Shown here: piece after piece, positions 41,780 through 50,498 of the stretch
Layout: every line of letters starts with the position of its first letter
Numbering within the stretch: position 1 is the stretch's first letter
Assembly: GCA_031549415.1 (NCBI GenBank)
Contig: JAVBPU010000009.1
Span: 119,407-183,406 of the forward strand
Length of the DNA: 64,000 bases
DNA from: Limiplasma sp031549415
GTDB taxonomy: Bacteria; Bacillota; Clostridia; Christensenellales; Aristaeellaceae
Direction of reading: 5' to 3'
Notes under the pieces: model-generated
The model's input: the letters and a program-made list of their open reading frames with translations, nothing else
Database searches by the model: none
What the model was told of the DNA's origin: nothing
Translations under genes and position numbers: made by a program

Positions 41780-41964
41780 GCAATACATCCTCCTGTTCGT
41801 CTTATGAGTTTTCTGGGTCGCAAAGGAAATACCTTGCTGTTACTATAGCACCAGCAGTCCCATCCTGAAAAGAATACAAAGGCCCGAAAAACACTCCCCA
41901 GCGGTTGACATTTGCGCAAAGCCCTCTTTTCTTTTGAAAAGGTGTCATTCTATAGGCTCCCGCG

Positions 41965-41994
41965 TTGACAAGGCTGCCAGAACAACTCTACAAT
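41965..41994 (+). promoter_or_regulatory. Promoter of the aldolase/dehydrogenase operon
   Basis: TTGACA and TACAAT are 18 bases apart, 65 bases before the start codon at 42059, in the divergent gap with the sugar ABC operon. Confidence 0.62.
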
Positions 41995-42058
41995 GAGAGC
42001 GCTTTCCACAGGAACCGACGCACTGCGGCAGGAAGCAGAGATGAGGAGGCCCTAGGAG

Positions 42059-42964
42059 ATGAACAACAAGGAATACTGGAAAGGCATTATACCCGCCCTG
42101 TTAACGCCGCTGCATGAGGATGGCGGCATCGACCTGGACAGCCTGGACCGGCTGCTGGACAATGCCATCAGCGCCGGATGCGGCGGGATTTTTGCCTGCG
42201 GGTCCACGGGGGAGCCTACCAACCTGAGCCGGGAACAATATGAAGGATTCGTCAAAGAGGTGCTGGCGCGGGTCAAGGGCCGGGTGCCGGTTTGCTGTGG
42301 CGTGATTGAGCCGGGTACCGCCCGCTGCATCGAAACCATCCAGCGGGTGCAGGACCTTGGGGTGGACTTTGTGAGCTGCACGCCCAATTTTTACGCGAAA
42401 AATGAGGACCAGGCAAGCATTGTGCGCCACTACGAGAAAATTGCCAAGGCCACCAGCGTGAAGATGATGGTCTACAACAATCTAGACACCACAGGGGTCA
42501 ATATTCTTGCGTCCACCTTCATGGAAATTTCCCAGTTGGACCATGTGGTGGCCTACAAGGACACCCGGTCGGACTGGGAAAACCACATGCGGATGCTGTA
42601 CTTCCTGCGGGACAAGGACATCAGCCTGGTTAACGGCGGGGAATACTTGATCGGGGCCAGCTTTTTGATGGGCAGCCAGGCCAATATTGCCGCCGCCAGC
42701 AACATTTTGCCAAAGCTGTTTGTGAAGCTGTACCAGGCGGCCGCCCTGGACAAGAACATTGAGGAAACCGTGAAGCTGGGCGACAAGGTGGCGCAGTTGA
42801 ATGAAATTACCCGCCTGGGGGGCAGCTGGCTGCACGGGGTGAAGTATGCGGGGCAGCGGCTGGGGCTTCTCAAGGACGTTATCGCGGGCCCGGCCACGCC
42901 GCTGAATGACGCCCAAAAGCAGAAAGTGGATGCCATTTTGGAATCCCTGGCAGAATACCGTTAA
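42059..42964 (+). CDS. DHDPS-family class I aldolase
   Basis: This 301-residue TIM-barrel enzyme belongs to the dihydrodipicolinate synthase/N-acetylneuraminate lyase family. The Schiff-base lysine is in VVAYKDTRSD, the catalytic tyrosine in MMVYNNLDTTG, and the carboxylate-binding loop is CGSTGEPTNLS. Members in sugar operons split or form 2-keto-3-deoxy acids, with pyruvate as product. The pairing with an RraA-like aldolase and an alcohol dehydrogenase favours a catabolic role over lysine synthesis. AGGAGG precedes the start. It leads a three-gene operon divergent from the sugar importer. Confidence 0.87.
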   Translation: MNNKEYWKGIIPALLTPLHEDGGIDLDSLDRLLDNAISAGCGGIFACGSTGEPTNLSREQYEGFVKEVLARVKGRVPVCCGVIEPGTARCIETIQRVQDLGVDFVSCTPNFYAKNEDQASIVRHYEKIAKATSVKMMVYNNLDTTGVNILASTFMEISQLDHVVAYKDTRSDWENHMRMLYFLRDKDISLVNGGEYLIGASFLMGSQANIAAASNILPKLFVKLYQAAALDKNIEETVKLGDKVAQLNEITRLGGSWLHGVKYAGQRLGLLKDVIAGPATPLNDAQKQKVDAILESLAEYR

Positions 42965-42981
42965 GTTTGGAGAGGAATACA

Positions 42982-43698
42982 ATGGACCAGGAGACGAAAA
43001 AGGGCCTGGAAAGCTACGATACCGCCACCATCTCCAATGTGGTGGCTACCTATCCCAATGACCCGGAGACCTGCCTTGGACTGTACAACCCTTGGACAGT
43101 GGGCTGGTATACCGATCAGCGCATTCGCTGCGTTTTTCCCGAACTTGGGCCCAAGGTGGGCTATGCGGTCACCGTGCAATATGGGATGCCGGATCCCAGC
43201 TACCAGCGCCTGGGCTTTGCGGATGTGCTGCGGGCCATTGAGGCCTCTCCCAAGCCGGTGATTTTGGTGCTGCGGCAAAACCTGCCCGAGGCCTACCGAA
43301 ACAAAAACGGGCTTTGCGGAACCAACATGACCGCCGCCATGAAGGCGTCGGGCTGCGTGGGGGTAGTGACGGACGGCCCCTGCCGGGACATGCAGGAAAT
43401 ACGGGCCTTGGGCTTTCAGTACCTGTTGACGGGGGTCTGCCCGGGGCATGGGGATTTTGCGGTGGAGGCGGTGAACATTCCCGTGTCGGTTTGCGGCATG
43501 GATGTAGCCCCAGGTGAGATCATTCACATGGACGAGAATGGCGCCTGCAAGTTTCCCGCTGCCTATGCGGGGCAGGTGGTGGCCCTTTCCAAGGCGCTGA
43601 TCGAAGTGGAGGAAAAGCGCATCGGGAAGCTGAACGCTTGCGGCGGCGCGGAAGAAGCCATCCGCATTCTGGGAGGCTTTGAGGGCACGGAGCAGTAA
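42982..43698 (+). CDS. RraA-family protein (HMG/CHA aldolase-like)
   Basis: This 238-residue protein has the RraA/MenG-like fold. Family enzymes cleave 4-hydroxy-4-methyl-2-oxoglutarate or decarboxylate oxaloacetate with a divalent metal. The catalytic Arg-Asp pair lies in GVVTDGPCRDMQEI, and the glycine-rich site in LCGTNMTAAMKASGCVG. Some family members inhibit RNase E, but Clostridia of this type lack that context. The start at 42982 is preceded by GGAGAGG at 6 bases; it follows the DHDPS-type gene by 17 bases. Two pyruvate-type aldolases in one operon suggest sequential cleavage or decarboxylation of an acid sugar. Confidence 0.85.
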   Translation: MDQETKKGLESYDTATISNVVATYPNDPETCLGLYNPWTVGWYTDQRIRCVFPELGPKVGYAVTVQYGMPDPSYQRLGFADVLRAIEASPKPVILVLRQNLPEAYRNKNGLCGTNMTAAMKASGCVGVVTDGPCRDMQEIRALGFQYLLTGVCPGHGDFAVEAVNIPVSVCGMDVAPGEIIHMDENGACKFPAAYAGQVVALSKALIEVEEKRIGKLNACGGAEEAIRILGGFEGTEQ

Positions 43699-43720
43699 AA
43701 GAAGCGAAAGGAAGAAGGAT

Positions 43721-44902
43721 ATGCTGCCATTTGAGTACAGGAACCCGGTGGAAGTGGTGTTTGAAAACGGCGCTTGTCAAAAGCTCGCCGAACGGATTCA
43801 GGGCCGCTGGAAAAGGGTGCTGCTGGTAGTAGCGAAGAACCTGCCGGAAAAGACAGTGGAGGCGGTTCGGGCGCAAATCCGCCGCGGCGGAGCGGAATTG
43901 CTGGAGATGGAAGCCGTGGATTCCAACCCCAAGCTGCGCACGGTGTACCTGGGGGTGGAAGCCGCCCGGCAGGGCCAGGCGGACTGCATATTGGCCTTGG
44001 GCGGCGGATCGGCCATGGATTGCGCCAAGCTGATCGCCGTCAGCGCCAAGACGGGTATTGACCCTTATGAGTACGTATGGGGCAGCCGGCCGGAAGCCAC
44101 GGACTCGCTGGACACGGTCATGGTGCCCACCATTGCGGCCACTGGAACCGAGCTAAACAACACTTCGGTGATCGTCAACGAAAAAACCCGGGAGAAATAC
44201 TGGTGCGTGTGCCAGTACCCCAAGCTGTGCGTTATGGACCCGGCGCTCACCGCCACGCTGCCCAAGAAGCTCACCATCTGGGGCGCTATGGATGTACTGA
44301 GCCATACCTTTGAGTTTTACTTCAACGGCTGCATGGAAAGCGAATTCCAGCTTTGCCTGTCCGAAGCGCTGATCACCGCTGTGATGCGGGCCCTGGAACG
44401 GCTGGTCCAGGACCCGGGAGACCTGGACGCCCGGGGAGAAATGCTATGGTGCTCCGCTGTGACCTGGGGCACTGGCCTGACCAAAATTGGCCGCCGGGAC
44501 CCGGACATGACCTGCCATAGCATCGAAGAGAGCTTTAGCGGGTATTTTGACACCCACCACGGAGCCTGCCTGGGCGTGCTGACGCCCCGGTGGATGCGGA
44601 AGGTGGCCCCCCAGCATCCGGCGCTGTTTGCCCGCTTTGCCCGCCGGGTGATGGGCATTGTGGAGGCCGACGACGCCCAGGCGGCCCACAGGGGCATCGC
44701 CAGCTACATCCAGTGGCTCAAGCAGGTGGGCGCACCGCAAGTGTACGGGGACTTCAGCGAGGAAGGCGCGTTTGATGACGCGGGGCTGAATACGGTGGCC
44801 GACAACGCCTGGCGCATTTACAAGGGGCACATCGGCAGGCTGCAGCCCATGACCTTGGAGGACATTCGTCAAATTTTGTTTGCGGGACGGGAACCGCTGT
44901 AA
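43721..44902 (+). CDS. Iron-containing alcohol dehydrogenase
   Basis: This 393-residue group III dehydrogenase is related to butanol and lactaldehyde dehydrogenases. The nucleotide site is ILALGGGSAMDCAKLIA, followed by PTIAATGTELNNTSVI. Metal-binding residues are in AMDVLSHTFE, MTCHSIEESFSGYFDTHHGACLGV. It should reduce the aldehyde released by the upstream aldolases, or oxidise a polyol entering the pathway. The start at 43721 follows GAAGAAGGAT by 1-5 bases, a weak site, so it may depend on coupling to the RraA gene 22 bases upstream. The operon ends at a strong terminator. Confidence 0.9.
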   Translation: MLPFEYRNPVEVVFENGACQKLAERIQGRWKRVLLVVAKNLPEKTVEAVRAQIRRGGAELLEMEAVDSNPKLRTVYLGVEAARQGQADCILALGGGSAMDCAKLIAVSAKTGIDPYEYVWGSRPEATDSLDTVMVPTIAATGTELNNTSVIVNEKTREKYWCVCQYPKLCVMDPALTATLPKKLTIWGAMDVLSHTFEFYFNGCMESEFQLCLSEALITAVMRALERLVQDPGDLDARGEMLWCSAVTWGTGLTKIGRRDPDMTCHSIEESFSGYFDTHHGACLGVLTPRWMRKVAPQHPALFARFARRVMGIVEADDAQAAHRGIASYIQWLKQVGAPQVYGDFSEEGAFDDAGLNTVADNAWRIYKGHIGRLQPMTLEDIRQILFAGREPL

Positions 44903-44946
44903 GGCACACGCAAAACGAGGGATGCCAGCGCAAGGAAAATCCGTTC

Positions 44947-44990
44947 AAAAAGTCCCAAACCAGCCGCATACGCGATGGTTTGGGACTTTT
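44947..44990. terminator. Bidirectional terminator between the dehydrogenase and secF
   Basis: AAAAGTCCCAAACCA and TGGTTTGGGACTTTT form a perfect 15-base stem, with A/T runs built into both ends. It serves both convergent transcripts. Confidence 0.93.
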
Positions 44991-45017
44991 CCTTGGGTGA
45001 GGCAAGGAGAATGGGCC

Positions 45018-45956
45018 TTACGCCTTTTTGGCTTTCAATTTTGCTTTTTTGCCTTTTGTGCCCTTTTTGCCCTTGCGGTGCTCCTCCAGCCAGGCCCAGA
45101 CGTAGCCGTTGATCATGTTGGCGCTGTACACACCGGAGAGGATGCCGATGATGATGGGCAGGCTGAATTCGCGGATGGCATCCACGCCCAGGATGTACAG
45201 GGACACGATGGTGATCAGCGTGGTGAGGGTGGTGTTGACGGTACGGCCCAGGCTTTCCTTGACGGAGAGGTTCACCACTTCCTCCCGCTTCATGCCGGCG
45301 CAACCGGGCTTGGCGGCGTTTTCCCGGATGCGGTCAAAAATGATGATGGTGTTATTGATGGAATAGCCCACGATGGTGAGCATGGCGGCGATGAAAGAGG
45401 AATTCATCTGGATGATGTTGCGCAGCAGCACCATGAAGCTGATCATGATCAGCACGTCATGCAGCAGCCCCGCCACGGCGGCAATGCCGCTGTTTAAGTC
45501 AAAGCGGATGCCAATATACACCAGCATAAGGGCGGTGGCCAGCAGCACGCTGAAGATGGCGTTGCTCACCAGGGCGGCGCCTGCGATGGGGCCCACATAG
45601 CTGGCGGTGGCTGTTTCGGTGTTCAGGCTGGGGTACTTGGCGCTCAGCTCGGTTTCCAATGTGGTTTGGAGGTTTTGGATTTCCGCGTCATCCGCCAGCT
45701 GGGGCACGCGGATTTGCAACACGTCCAGGTTGGCGCCGGAATGGGCGATGGTGTAGCCGGTGATTCCCTGGGCGTCCAGCACAGCTTCCACGTCGGCTTG
45801 CTCAAAGGGCTGGCCCATTTCGTAGCGGATGCTCAGGCCCCCGGAAAAGTCGAGGCCCAGGTTGACGCCGTGCCCAAACAGGGACAGCACCAGCGCCACC
45901 AACATAATAGAGGCGGAGACGATCAGGCAGATGCGGGAGCGATTTTTCACAGTCAT
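45018..45956 (-). CDS. secF: Protein translocase subunit SecF
   Basis: This 312-residue integral membrane protein has six helices and a large extracytoplasmic loop (about 35-125). With SecD it uses the proton gradient to pull exported proteins through SecYEG. Signature segments are LGLDFSGGLSIRYEM, FDLNSGIAAVAGLLHDVLIMISF, IVGYSINNTIIIFDRIRE and LGRTVNTTLTTLITIVSLYILG. The lysine-rich C-terminus is cytoplasmic. It starts one base after the secD stop codon. Confidence 0.96.
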   Translation of the reverse strand: MTVKNRSRICLIVSASIMLVALVLSLFGHGVNLGLDFSGGLSIRYEMGQPFEQADVEAVLDAQGITGYTIAHSGANLDVLQIRVPQLADDAEIQNLQTTLETELSAKYPSLNTETATASYVGPIAGAALVSNAIFSVLLATALMLVYIGIRFDLNSGIAAVAGLLHDVLIMISFMVLLRNIIQMNSSFIAAMLTIVGYSINNTIIIFDRIRENAAKPGCAGMKREEVVNLSVKESLGRTVNTTLTTLITIVSLYILGVDAIREFSLPIIIGILSGVYSANMINGYVWAWLEEHRKGKKGTKGKKAKLKAKKA

Positions 45957-45957
45957 A

Positions 45958-47322
45958 TCAGTTTCCCTCCCCGTTTACGGTATTTGCAATGATTTTCTCA
46001 GTTCCGGCCACGTACAGGGCAGGCTTGGTAAAAATGCGCACCATGCGGGTCATCAGGAATTTGGTGATTACAATGGCGGTGAGCATGCTGGTCAATACGC
46101 CCAGCAGCAGGGTGACGGCAAAGCCTTGCACAGAGCCGGTACCCAGCAGCATCAGCACCACTGCGGCGATGATGGTGGTCACGTTGGAATCCAGCACGGC
46201 GCTCATGGCGTTTTTGAAGCCCATGCGCGCGGAGTAGACCATGGGGCGGCCCTTTTTCACTTCTTCCTTGACCCGCTCAAAGATGACCACGTTGGCGTCC
46301 ACGGCCATGCCGATGCTGAGGATGATACCGGCGATGCCCGGCAGGGTCAGCTGAATGCCCGGCACAATGGCGATGAACAGGAACATGAGGATGATGTAGA
46401 TGCACAGCGCCCAGTCCGCCACGATGCCGCAAAGGCGGTAGCGGAAGGCCATCAGCAGCATCACCAGCAGGATGCCGAGGACGGCGGCGGTGACGCTGGT
46501 GCCCAGCGCGTTAATGCCCAGGGTGGCGGAGATGGTGTCCAGCTTGTCCTGGCGCAAGTCCAAAGGAAGGGCGCCGCTTTGCAGCTGCAGCACGATGGTC
46601 TCCACCTGCTCCTTGGTGAAGCTGCCGGTGACCAGCACGCTGCCGCCATAGATGGGCTCGTGCACGGAAGGGGACATGAGGGTTTGGCCATCCAGCTGGA
46701 TGCTGATGCTTTTGCCGATGCTCTTGGCGGTGGTATCGCCAAAAAGCTCCTGGCCCTCCGCGTTGAGCTGGAAGGAAATGGCGGGCTTGCCGTCCTGCGG
46801 GTTGGTGGCGGGGTAGGCCGCCTGCAGGTCCCGGCCTTCCATGAACACGTTGCCATCAGCGTCCAGGAATTCCAGCTTGGCGGGAGAACCGATCAAATTG
46901 AGCACGGCGGCAGGGTCCGTCACGTCAGGGATCTCCACGCGGATGCCGGAAGCGCCCAGGCGGCTGACGGTGGCTTCCGGGTAGCCCTTTTCTGTGAGGC
47001 GCTTGCCGATGATGGAAATGGTGTTGTCCAGCAAATAATCAAAATTATGGCCGTCCTTGACCAGTTCCTCGCTCATGGTGGCTTCATATTCCACGTAGAC
47101 GCCACCCTTGAGGTCCAAGCCCAGGGCGATGGAAGGCGGCCACTTTTCCACCTGGGAGGTGGGTAGCCAGGGCAGCAGCTTGTACAGGCCGCGGCTGTCC
47201 AGCCAGGTGCCGTTTAGGCCCAGAGCACCGATACAGAGGGTCAGGACCAAGGTCAAGCTGAGGGCGATGATGGCGCCGGTGCGCTTGGAAATGCTCAACT
47301 TGCGTCGCTTGTTGACTTTCAT
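45958..47322 (-). CDS. secD: Protein translocase subunit SecD
   Basis: This 454-residue partner of SecF has a basic N-terminus and first helix (15-37), the motif LGLDLKGGVYVEYEA, a P1-type extracytoplasmic domain (about 75-265), and five C-terminal helices with GMAVDANVVIFERVKEE and GFKNAMSAVLDSNVTTIIAA. At this length the extracytoplasmic domain is shorter than in E. coli, as usual for Firmicutes that split SecD and SecF. A 123-base leader precedes it with a CGGGG/CCCCG hairpin (47338-47355). It may be co-transcribed with the small exported-protein gene upstream. Confidence 0.96.
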   Translation of the reverse strand: MKVNKRRKLSISKRTGAIIALSLTLVLTLCIGALGLNGTWLDSRGLYKLLPWLPTSQVEKWPPSIALGLDLKGGVYVEYEATMSEELVKDGHNFDYLLDNTISIIGKRLTEKGYPEATVSRLGASGIRVEIPDVTDPAAVLNLIGSPAKLEFLDADGNVFMEGRDLQAAYPATNPQDGKPAISFQLNAEGQELFGDTTAKSIGKSISIQLDGQTLMSPSVHEPIYGGSVLVTGSFTKEQVETIVLQLQSGALPLDLRQDKLDTISATLGINALGTSVTAAVLGILLVMLLMAFRYRLCGIVADWALCIYIILMFLFIAIVPGIQLTLPGIAGIILSIGMAVDANVVIFERVKEEVKKGRPMVYSARMGFKNAMSAVLDSNVTTIIAAVVLMLLGTGSVQGFAVTLLLGVLTSMLTAIVITKFLMTRMVRIFTKPALYVAGTEKIIANTVNGEGN

Positions 47323-47445
47323 GGGTATTACCGTCCCTTCGGGGGCATAGCCCCGTTGATGTCCGCCGGCGGCGGAGAGAACATCCTTTTATGGATGGAG
47401 GTAATATGAAATAGAGCCATTTTCAAAAAGGCCCTTGGGAGAATT

Positions 47446-47796
47446 TTATGGGCAGGCCTGCTCCTGGTGAAAGAGGGGGTAGGCGCTTTTCACATACCGG
47501 GGCGTGCGAAGCACCCTTCCGTTGGCATCCGCGCAGGGGGCCATGGCAGGGGTGGCCAGGGAGGCATCCTCCGCCAGGGCAGTGGCCAGACGGGAGGCAA
47601 CCGAGGGCCAGGGCGCCGGATGAACCGGTTCCACAGGGGACTGGGCCATGGGCCAAAGGGTTGCGTTTTCAACAGGGAAAGGGGCGGGCCTGCTTTCGGC
47701 CACGACCACCGGGCCTTCCACCAGGGCGCTGAAAAGAAGCAATACCAGCGCGGCCATGCCAAGGCAGAACAATACCCGGCCAAAGCGGTTCTGCAT
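47446..47796 (-). CDS. Small membrane-anchored or secreted protein, unknown
   Basis: This 116-residue protein has one hydrophobic helix (about 7-32) followed by a proline- and alanine-rich stretch and a short tail with two cysteines (APCADANG and a final EQACP). I do not recognise a family; it lacks the features of YajC, which often precedes secD. The ribosome site AAGGGGAGG lies 5 bases before ATG 47796, and a near-consensus promoter (47839-47867) precedes it, so it is likely a real gene. It lies 123 bases before secD in the same direction. Confidence 0.6.
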   Translation of the reverse strand: MQNRFGRVLFCLGMAALVLLLFSALVEGPVVVAESRPAPFPVENATLWPMAQSPVEPVHPAPWPSVASRLATALAEDASLATPAMAPCADANGRVLRTPRYVKSAYPLFHQEQACP

Positions 47797-47838
47797 GGCG
47801 GCCTCCCCTTTCTACGCCTGCGCGGCACATATGCAGGT

Positions 47839-47867
47839 ATTATACTGAAAGGGGAAGGTTGCGTCAA
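47839..47867 (-). promoter_or_regulatory. Promoter upstream of the small exported protein and secDF
   Basis: TTGACG and TATAAT on the minus strand are 17 bases apart, about 43 bases before the start at 47796. It could also drive secDF, as no better promoter is seen closer to secD. Confidence 0.65.
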
Positions 47868-47942
47868 GCTGGGCCCATGCCAAAAACATCTCAAAAAAAG
47901 CGCCATTTCATGCCCGCTGTGCCAATGATTGTCGCTGATATG

Positions 47943-47974
47943 CCTCGCGGCTTTTGCACACAATAGCCGCGAGG
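47943..47974 (+). promoter_or_regulatory. Hairpin covering the ribosome site of the YhcN/YlaJ-like gene
   Basis: CCTCGCGGC (47943-47951) and GCCGCGAGG (47966-47974) form a perfect 9-base stem. The 3' arm includes the first GAGG of the Shine-Dalgarno sequence GAGGAGG, so folding should limit initiation at the TTG start 13 bases further on. Confidence 0.5.
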
Positions 47975-47986
47975 AGGCGAACAACA

Positions 47987-48589
47987 TTGAAAAAAAGATG
48001 GATTCTCTTGGTTCTCTTAATCGCCAGCATCGGCCTGCTTAGCAGCTGCACCAGCAACGCGGACACCTTGCCCAGCCCCAGCCCCAGCACCAGCCCCATG
48101 ATGACGGAAACGCCCATGGCGACGATGCTGCCCACGGCTACGGCGGCCCCAACGGTAGCAGCGGGCGTAACCACCTTAGAGGATGCGGCGCGGGTCAGCG
48201 CGGCAGCTAAAAAGGAAGTGGAAAAGCTGTCGGAGCTGAGCAACGCGGACGTTCTGGTAGCGGGTAACATGGCGGTGGTGGGTGTTCAGTATGATACCCA
48301 GTACCAGGGCGGCCTAACCGACCGGCTGCGGCAGATGATTGACCAGCGGGTGCAGATGGCGGACAAGACGGTGACGGTGACCCACGTGACGGATGATGCT
48401 AAGCTGGTGCAGGAAATCCAAAAGCTGTGGCAGCAGGTGGAGAAGAATGAAATTTCCTTTGCGGAGCTACAGACCCGCTTGCTGGAAATCAGTTCTCAGA
48501 TGGCCGGCGGCATGAATACCAACATGACCCCCGACACCAACACCACCAACAACGGGGTCACCCAACCCCAGGCAACCACAGGCGTCTAA
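47987..48589 (+). CDS. YhcN/YlaJ-type sporulation lipoprotein
   Basis: This 200-residue lipoprotein has a basic N-terminus, a hydrophobic helix and a lipobox LLSSC (C21). A Ser/Pro/Thr-rich linker (about 24-65) leads into a domain like the YhcN/YlaJ sporulation family, with VEKLSELSNADVLVAGNMAVVGVQYD and a series of charged helices. The tail is Asn/Thr-rich. I chose TTG 47987 because GAGGAGG lies 9 bases before it and the protein then begins MKKRW, a normal signal start; the upstream ATG frame has no ribosome site. Family members are found in the spore coat or inner membrane. Confidence 0.82.
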   Translation: MKKRWILLVLLIASIGLLSSCTSNADTLPSPSPSTSPMMTETPMATMLPTATAAPTVAAGVTTLEDAARVSAAAKKEVEKLSELSNADVLVAGNMAVVGVQYDTQYQGGLTDRLRQMIDQRVQMADKTVTVTHVTDDAKLVQEIQKLWQQVEKNEISFAELQTRLLEISSQMAGGMNTNMTPDTNTTNNGVTQPQATTGV

Positions 48590-48598
48590 GGCATTTGC

Positions 48599-48627
48599 AA
48601 AAAGTGGCGATGGGCCACTTTTTTTGT
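48599..48627 (+). terminator. Terminator after the YhcN/YlaJ-like gene
   Basis: AAAAAGTGG and CCACTTTTTTT form a stem with a 7-base loop and a T7 run, 10 bases after the stop codon. Confidence 0.85.
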
Positions 48628-48665
48628 TTGCCCGCAGAAGTCCAGATCCTTTGCGCAGGATGTAC

Positions 48666-48694
48666 TTGCCAAGGCCTTCCAAATCCGCTACAAT
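48666..48694 (+). promoter_or_regulatory. Promoter of the second AI-2E/YtvI-like gene
   Basis: TTGCCA and TACAAT are 17 bases apart. A small hairpin (GACCCG with CGGGTC, 48703-48718) lies just before the ribosome site GGGGAGG. Confidence 0.62.
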
Positions 48695-48732
48695 TTCCCT
48701 AGACCCGCAAACGGGTCTGGGGAGGCGAAGCC

Positions 48733-50001
48733 ATGCAGCAGCTACTGGCCAAATTGTCGGAATGGAACGCACGAATGAATGGCATCCCACGCATGCTCCT
48801 GCTCATTGCCCTTACCCTTTTCATCGCGGCGCTGGTGGTGGTGGTGCTGCCCTATTGCTGGCCCTTTGCGGTGGCCCTGGTGTTTTCCATGGTGCTGGAG
48901 CCCTTTGTGCGGCTGGTGAGCGGATGGCTGCAAAAGGCGAAGATGGGCCGGAGCATTGCCACGCTGCTGGGCATGCTGCTGCTGTTTGGCCTGGTGGTGG
49001 TCCTGCTGTTTATGGCGGTGAACCGGCTCTGGCGGGAATTGCTGTCCTTGGTGGAGGCGGCCCCGCGCGGCCTGGCATGGGTCAACGAAACGGCCATTCC
49101 CTGGGTGCGGGAACAGTATGCCCAATACCAAAGCCAGATGCCGCCTTATGTGAATAGTATCCTGGACAATGCCGTGGCCAGCTTTGGCAAAACCCTGGGG
49201 GACGGCGTGCGAACCGTGACCACCTGGGTCACCGCCGGGGCCTGGACCACGGCCCTGTCCATGGTGGATGTGGTGCTTTCGGTGGTGCTGACCATCATGG
49301 GCACCTATTATCTGACGGCGGATAAGGAGCGGATCACGGCCTTTTTTAGGCGCACCTTTCCCTTGGATGTGCAGCGGCACAGCCGCCTGATCAAAACCAA
49401 TCTGATCAAGTCCTTGTTTGGGCAAATCAAAAGCCAGCTGAATGTTTCGCTGATCATCATCACTTTTTTGGCGGCGGCTTTTATGATCTTTGGGGTCCGT
49501 TACGGATTGCTGCTGGGCCTGCTCATTGGCGTTGCCGATGGGCTGCCGGTGGTGGGGGCCGGACTGTTTTTGATTCCCCTCAGCATTTTGGGCTTTATCA
49601 CGGGGGATATTCCCCAGGGCATTTTTATGGCCTGCTGCTATGTGGGCACCATTGTGATCCGCCAGATTTTTGAGCCCCGCATTGTGGGGAAAAACCTGGG
49701 GCTGTACCCGTTGGCCACCATGATTGCTATGTATGCAGGCTACCGCGCCTTTGGCTTTTTGGGCCTGCTGGGCGGGCCGGTCATGCTGAACGTGGTGAAA
49801 GTGGTGCTGGAAGCGGACAGGGCGGCGATGCCCGCCGGGGAGGCTGTGCCTGCTTCCCTAACTGTGCCCGCTGCGGCGGACCCGCCCGGCGCGGCCGAGA
49901 GACCGAAGGTGGAGACCCCGCCCAAGACCATGCCCAGACCCGATGGAGAAGTCACTTTGCCCAACGGCGCAAAAAAGCCCTTCAAAGTGAAGGGCCGATA
50001 A
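48733..50001 (+). CDS. AI-2E / YtvI-like integral membrane protein (second copy)
   Basis: This 422-residue protein is of the same superfamily as the one at 4820 but only distantly similar. It has paired N-terminal helices, an amphipathic soluble part (about 95-165) and a C-terminal helical block with FGQIKSQLNVSLIIITF, GVADGLPVVGAGLFLIPL and EPRIVGKNLGLYPLATMIAMYAG. The order matches the YtvI sporulation membrane proteins. It carries an extra Pro/Ala-rich cytoplasmic tail of about 60 residues after the last helix, ending in a lysine-rich stretch, which the first copy lacks. It follows a sporulation-type lipoprotein gene but has its own promoter. Confidence 0.83.
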   Translation: MQQLLAKLSEWNARMNGIPRMLLLIALTLFIAALVVVVLPYCWPFAVALVFSMVLEPFVRLVSGWLQKAKMGRSIATLLGMLLLFGLVVVLLFMAVNRLWRELLSLVEAAPRGLAWVNETAIPWVREQYAQYQSQMPPYVNSILDNAVASFGKTLGDGVRTVTTWVTAGAWTTALSMVDVVLSVVLTIMGTYYLTADKERITAFFRRTFPLDVQRHSRLIKTNLIKSLFGQIKSQLNVSLIIITFLAAAFMIFGVRYGLLLGLLIGVADGLPVVGAGLFLIPLSILGFITGDIPQGIFMACCYVGTIVIRQIFEPRIVGKNLGLYPLATMIAMYAGYRAFGFLGLLGGPVMLNVVKVVLEADRAAMPAGEAVPASLTVPAAADPPGAAERPKVETPPKTMPRPDGEVTLPNGAKKPFKVKGR

Positions 50002-50024
50002 AGCACCGCATTCCCTAACGCAAC

Positions 50025-50498
50025 TCACTGGTCCCAACCCTTGCCCACATCCACCCAGCCCAGGGCATGGGAAGCCAGCTCCAGCTCCTGGGGGCTGAGC
50101 CGCACAGCGCTGTGATCGTCCCCGGCGGCGGGGTAAACAAAATCAAACCGGCGCAAAGAAACGTCCAGATACACCGCCGCACCGGCGGCCACATCAAAGG
50201 GGCATACGCCGCCTACGGCATAGCCCACCAGGCCTTCCACCTGGTCCATGGGAATCATCACGGCCTTTTGTCCAAACTGGGCCTTATATTTGATGTTGTC
50301 AATTTTGGCATCCCCGGCCAGCATCACCAGCACCGGCTTGCCGTCCACCAGAAAGGACATGGTTTTGCCAATGTTTTGGGGCGGGCAACCCACTGCGGCG
50401 GCGGCCTCCTCCACGGTGGCGCTGGATTGGGAAAAGGTCAGGATCCGGTCCTCCAGGTGAAAGGGTTGTAAGTATCGCGTGACGCGTTCTACGGACAT
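50025..50498 (-). CDS. YbaK/aminoacyl-tRNA deacylase domain protein
   Basis: This 157-residue single-domain protein is of the YbaK/ProX editing family, which hydrolyses mischarged tRNA such as Cys-tRNA-Pro or Ala-tRNA-Pro. It shows EEAAAAVGCPPQNIGKTMSFLVDG, the conserved lysine in DAKIDNIKYKAQFG, and the glycine-rich YAVGGVCPFD. ATG 50498 follows AGGAGG by 9 bases. It is convergent with the membrane-protein gene upstream and close to leuS, but is not clearly in the same operon. Exact tRNA specificity cannot be told. Confidence 0.9.
   Translation of the reverse strand: MSVERVTRYLQPFHLEDRILTFSQSSATVEEAAAAVGCPPQNIGKTMSFLVDGKPVLVMLAGDAKIDNIKYKAQFGQKAVMIPMDQVEGLVGYAVGGVCPFDVAAGAAVYLDVSLRRFDFVYPAAGDDHSAVRLSPQELELASHALGWVDVGKGWDQ

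Noticed and set aside
45018..47322. secDF considered as a fused or split anomaly
   Set aside because: Separate secD and secF genes are common; lengths and motifs are ordinary.
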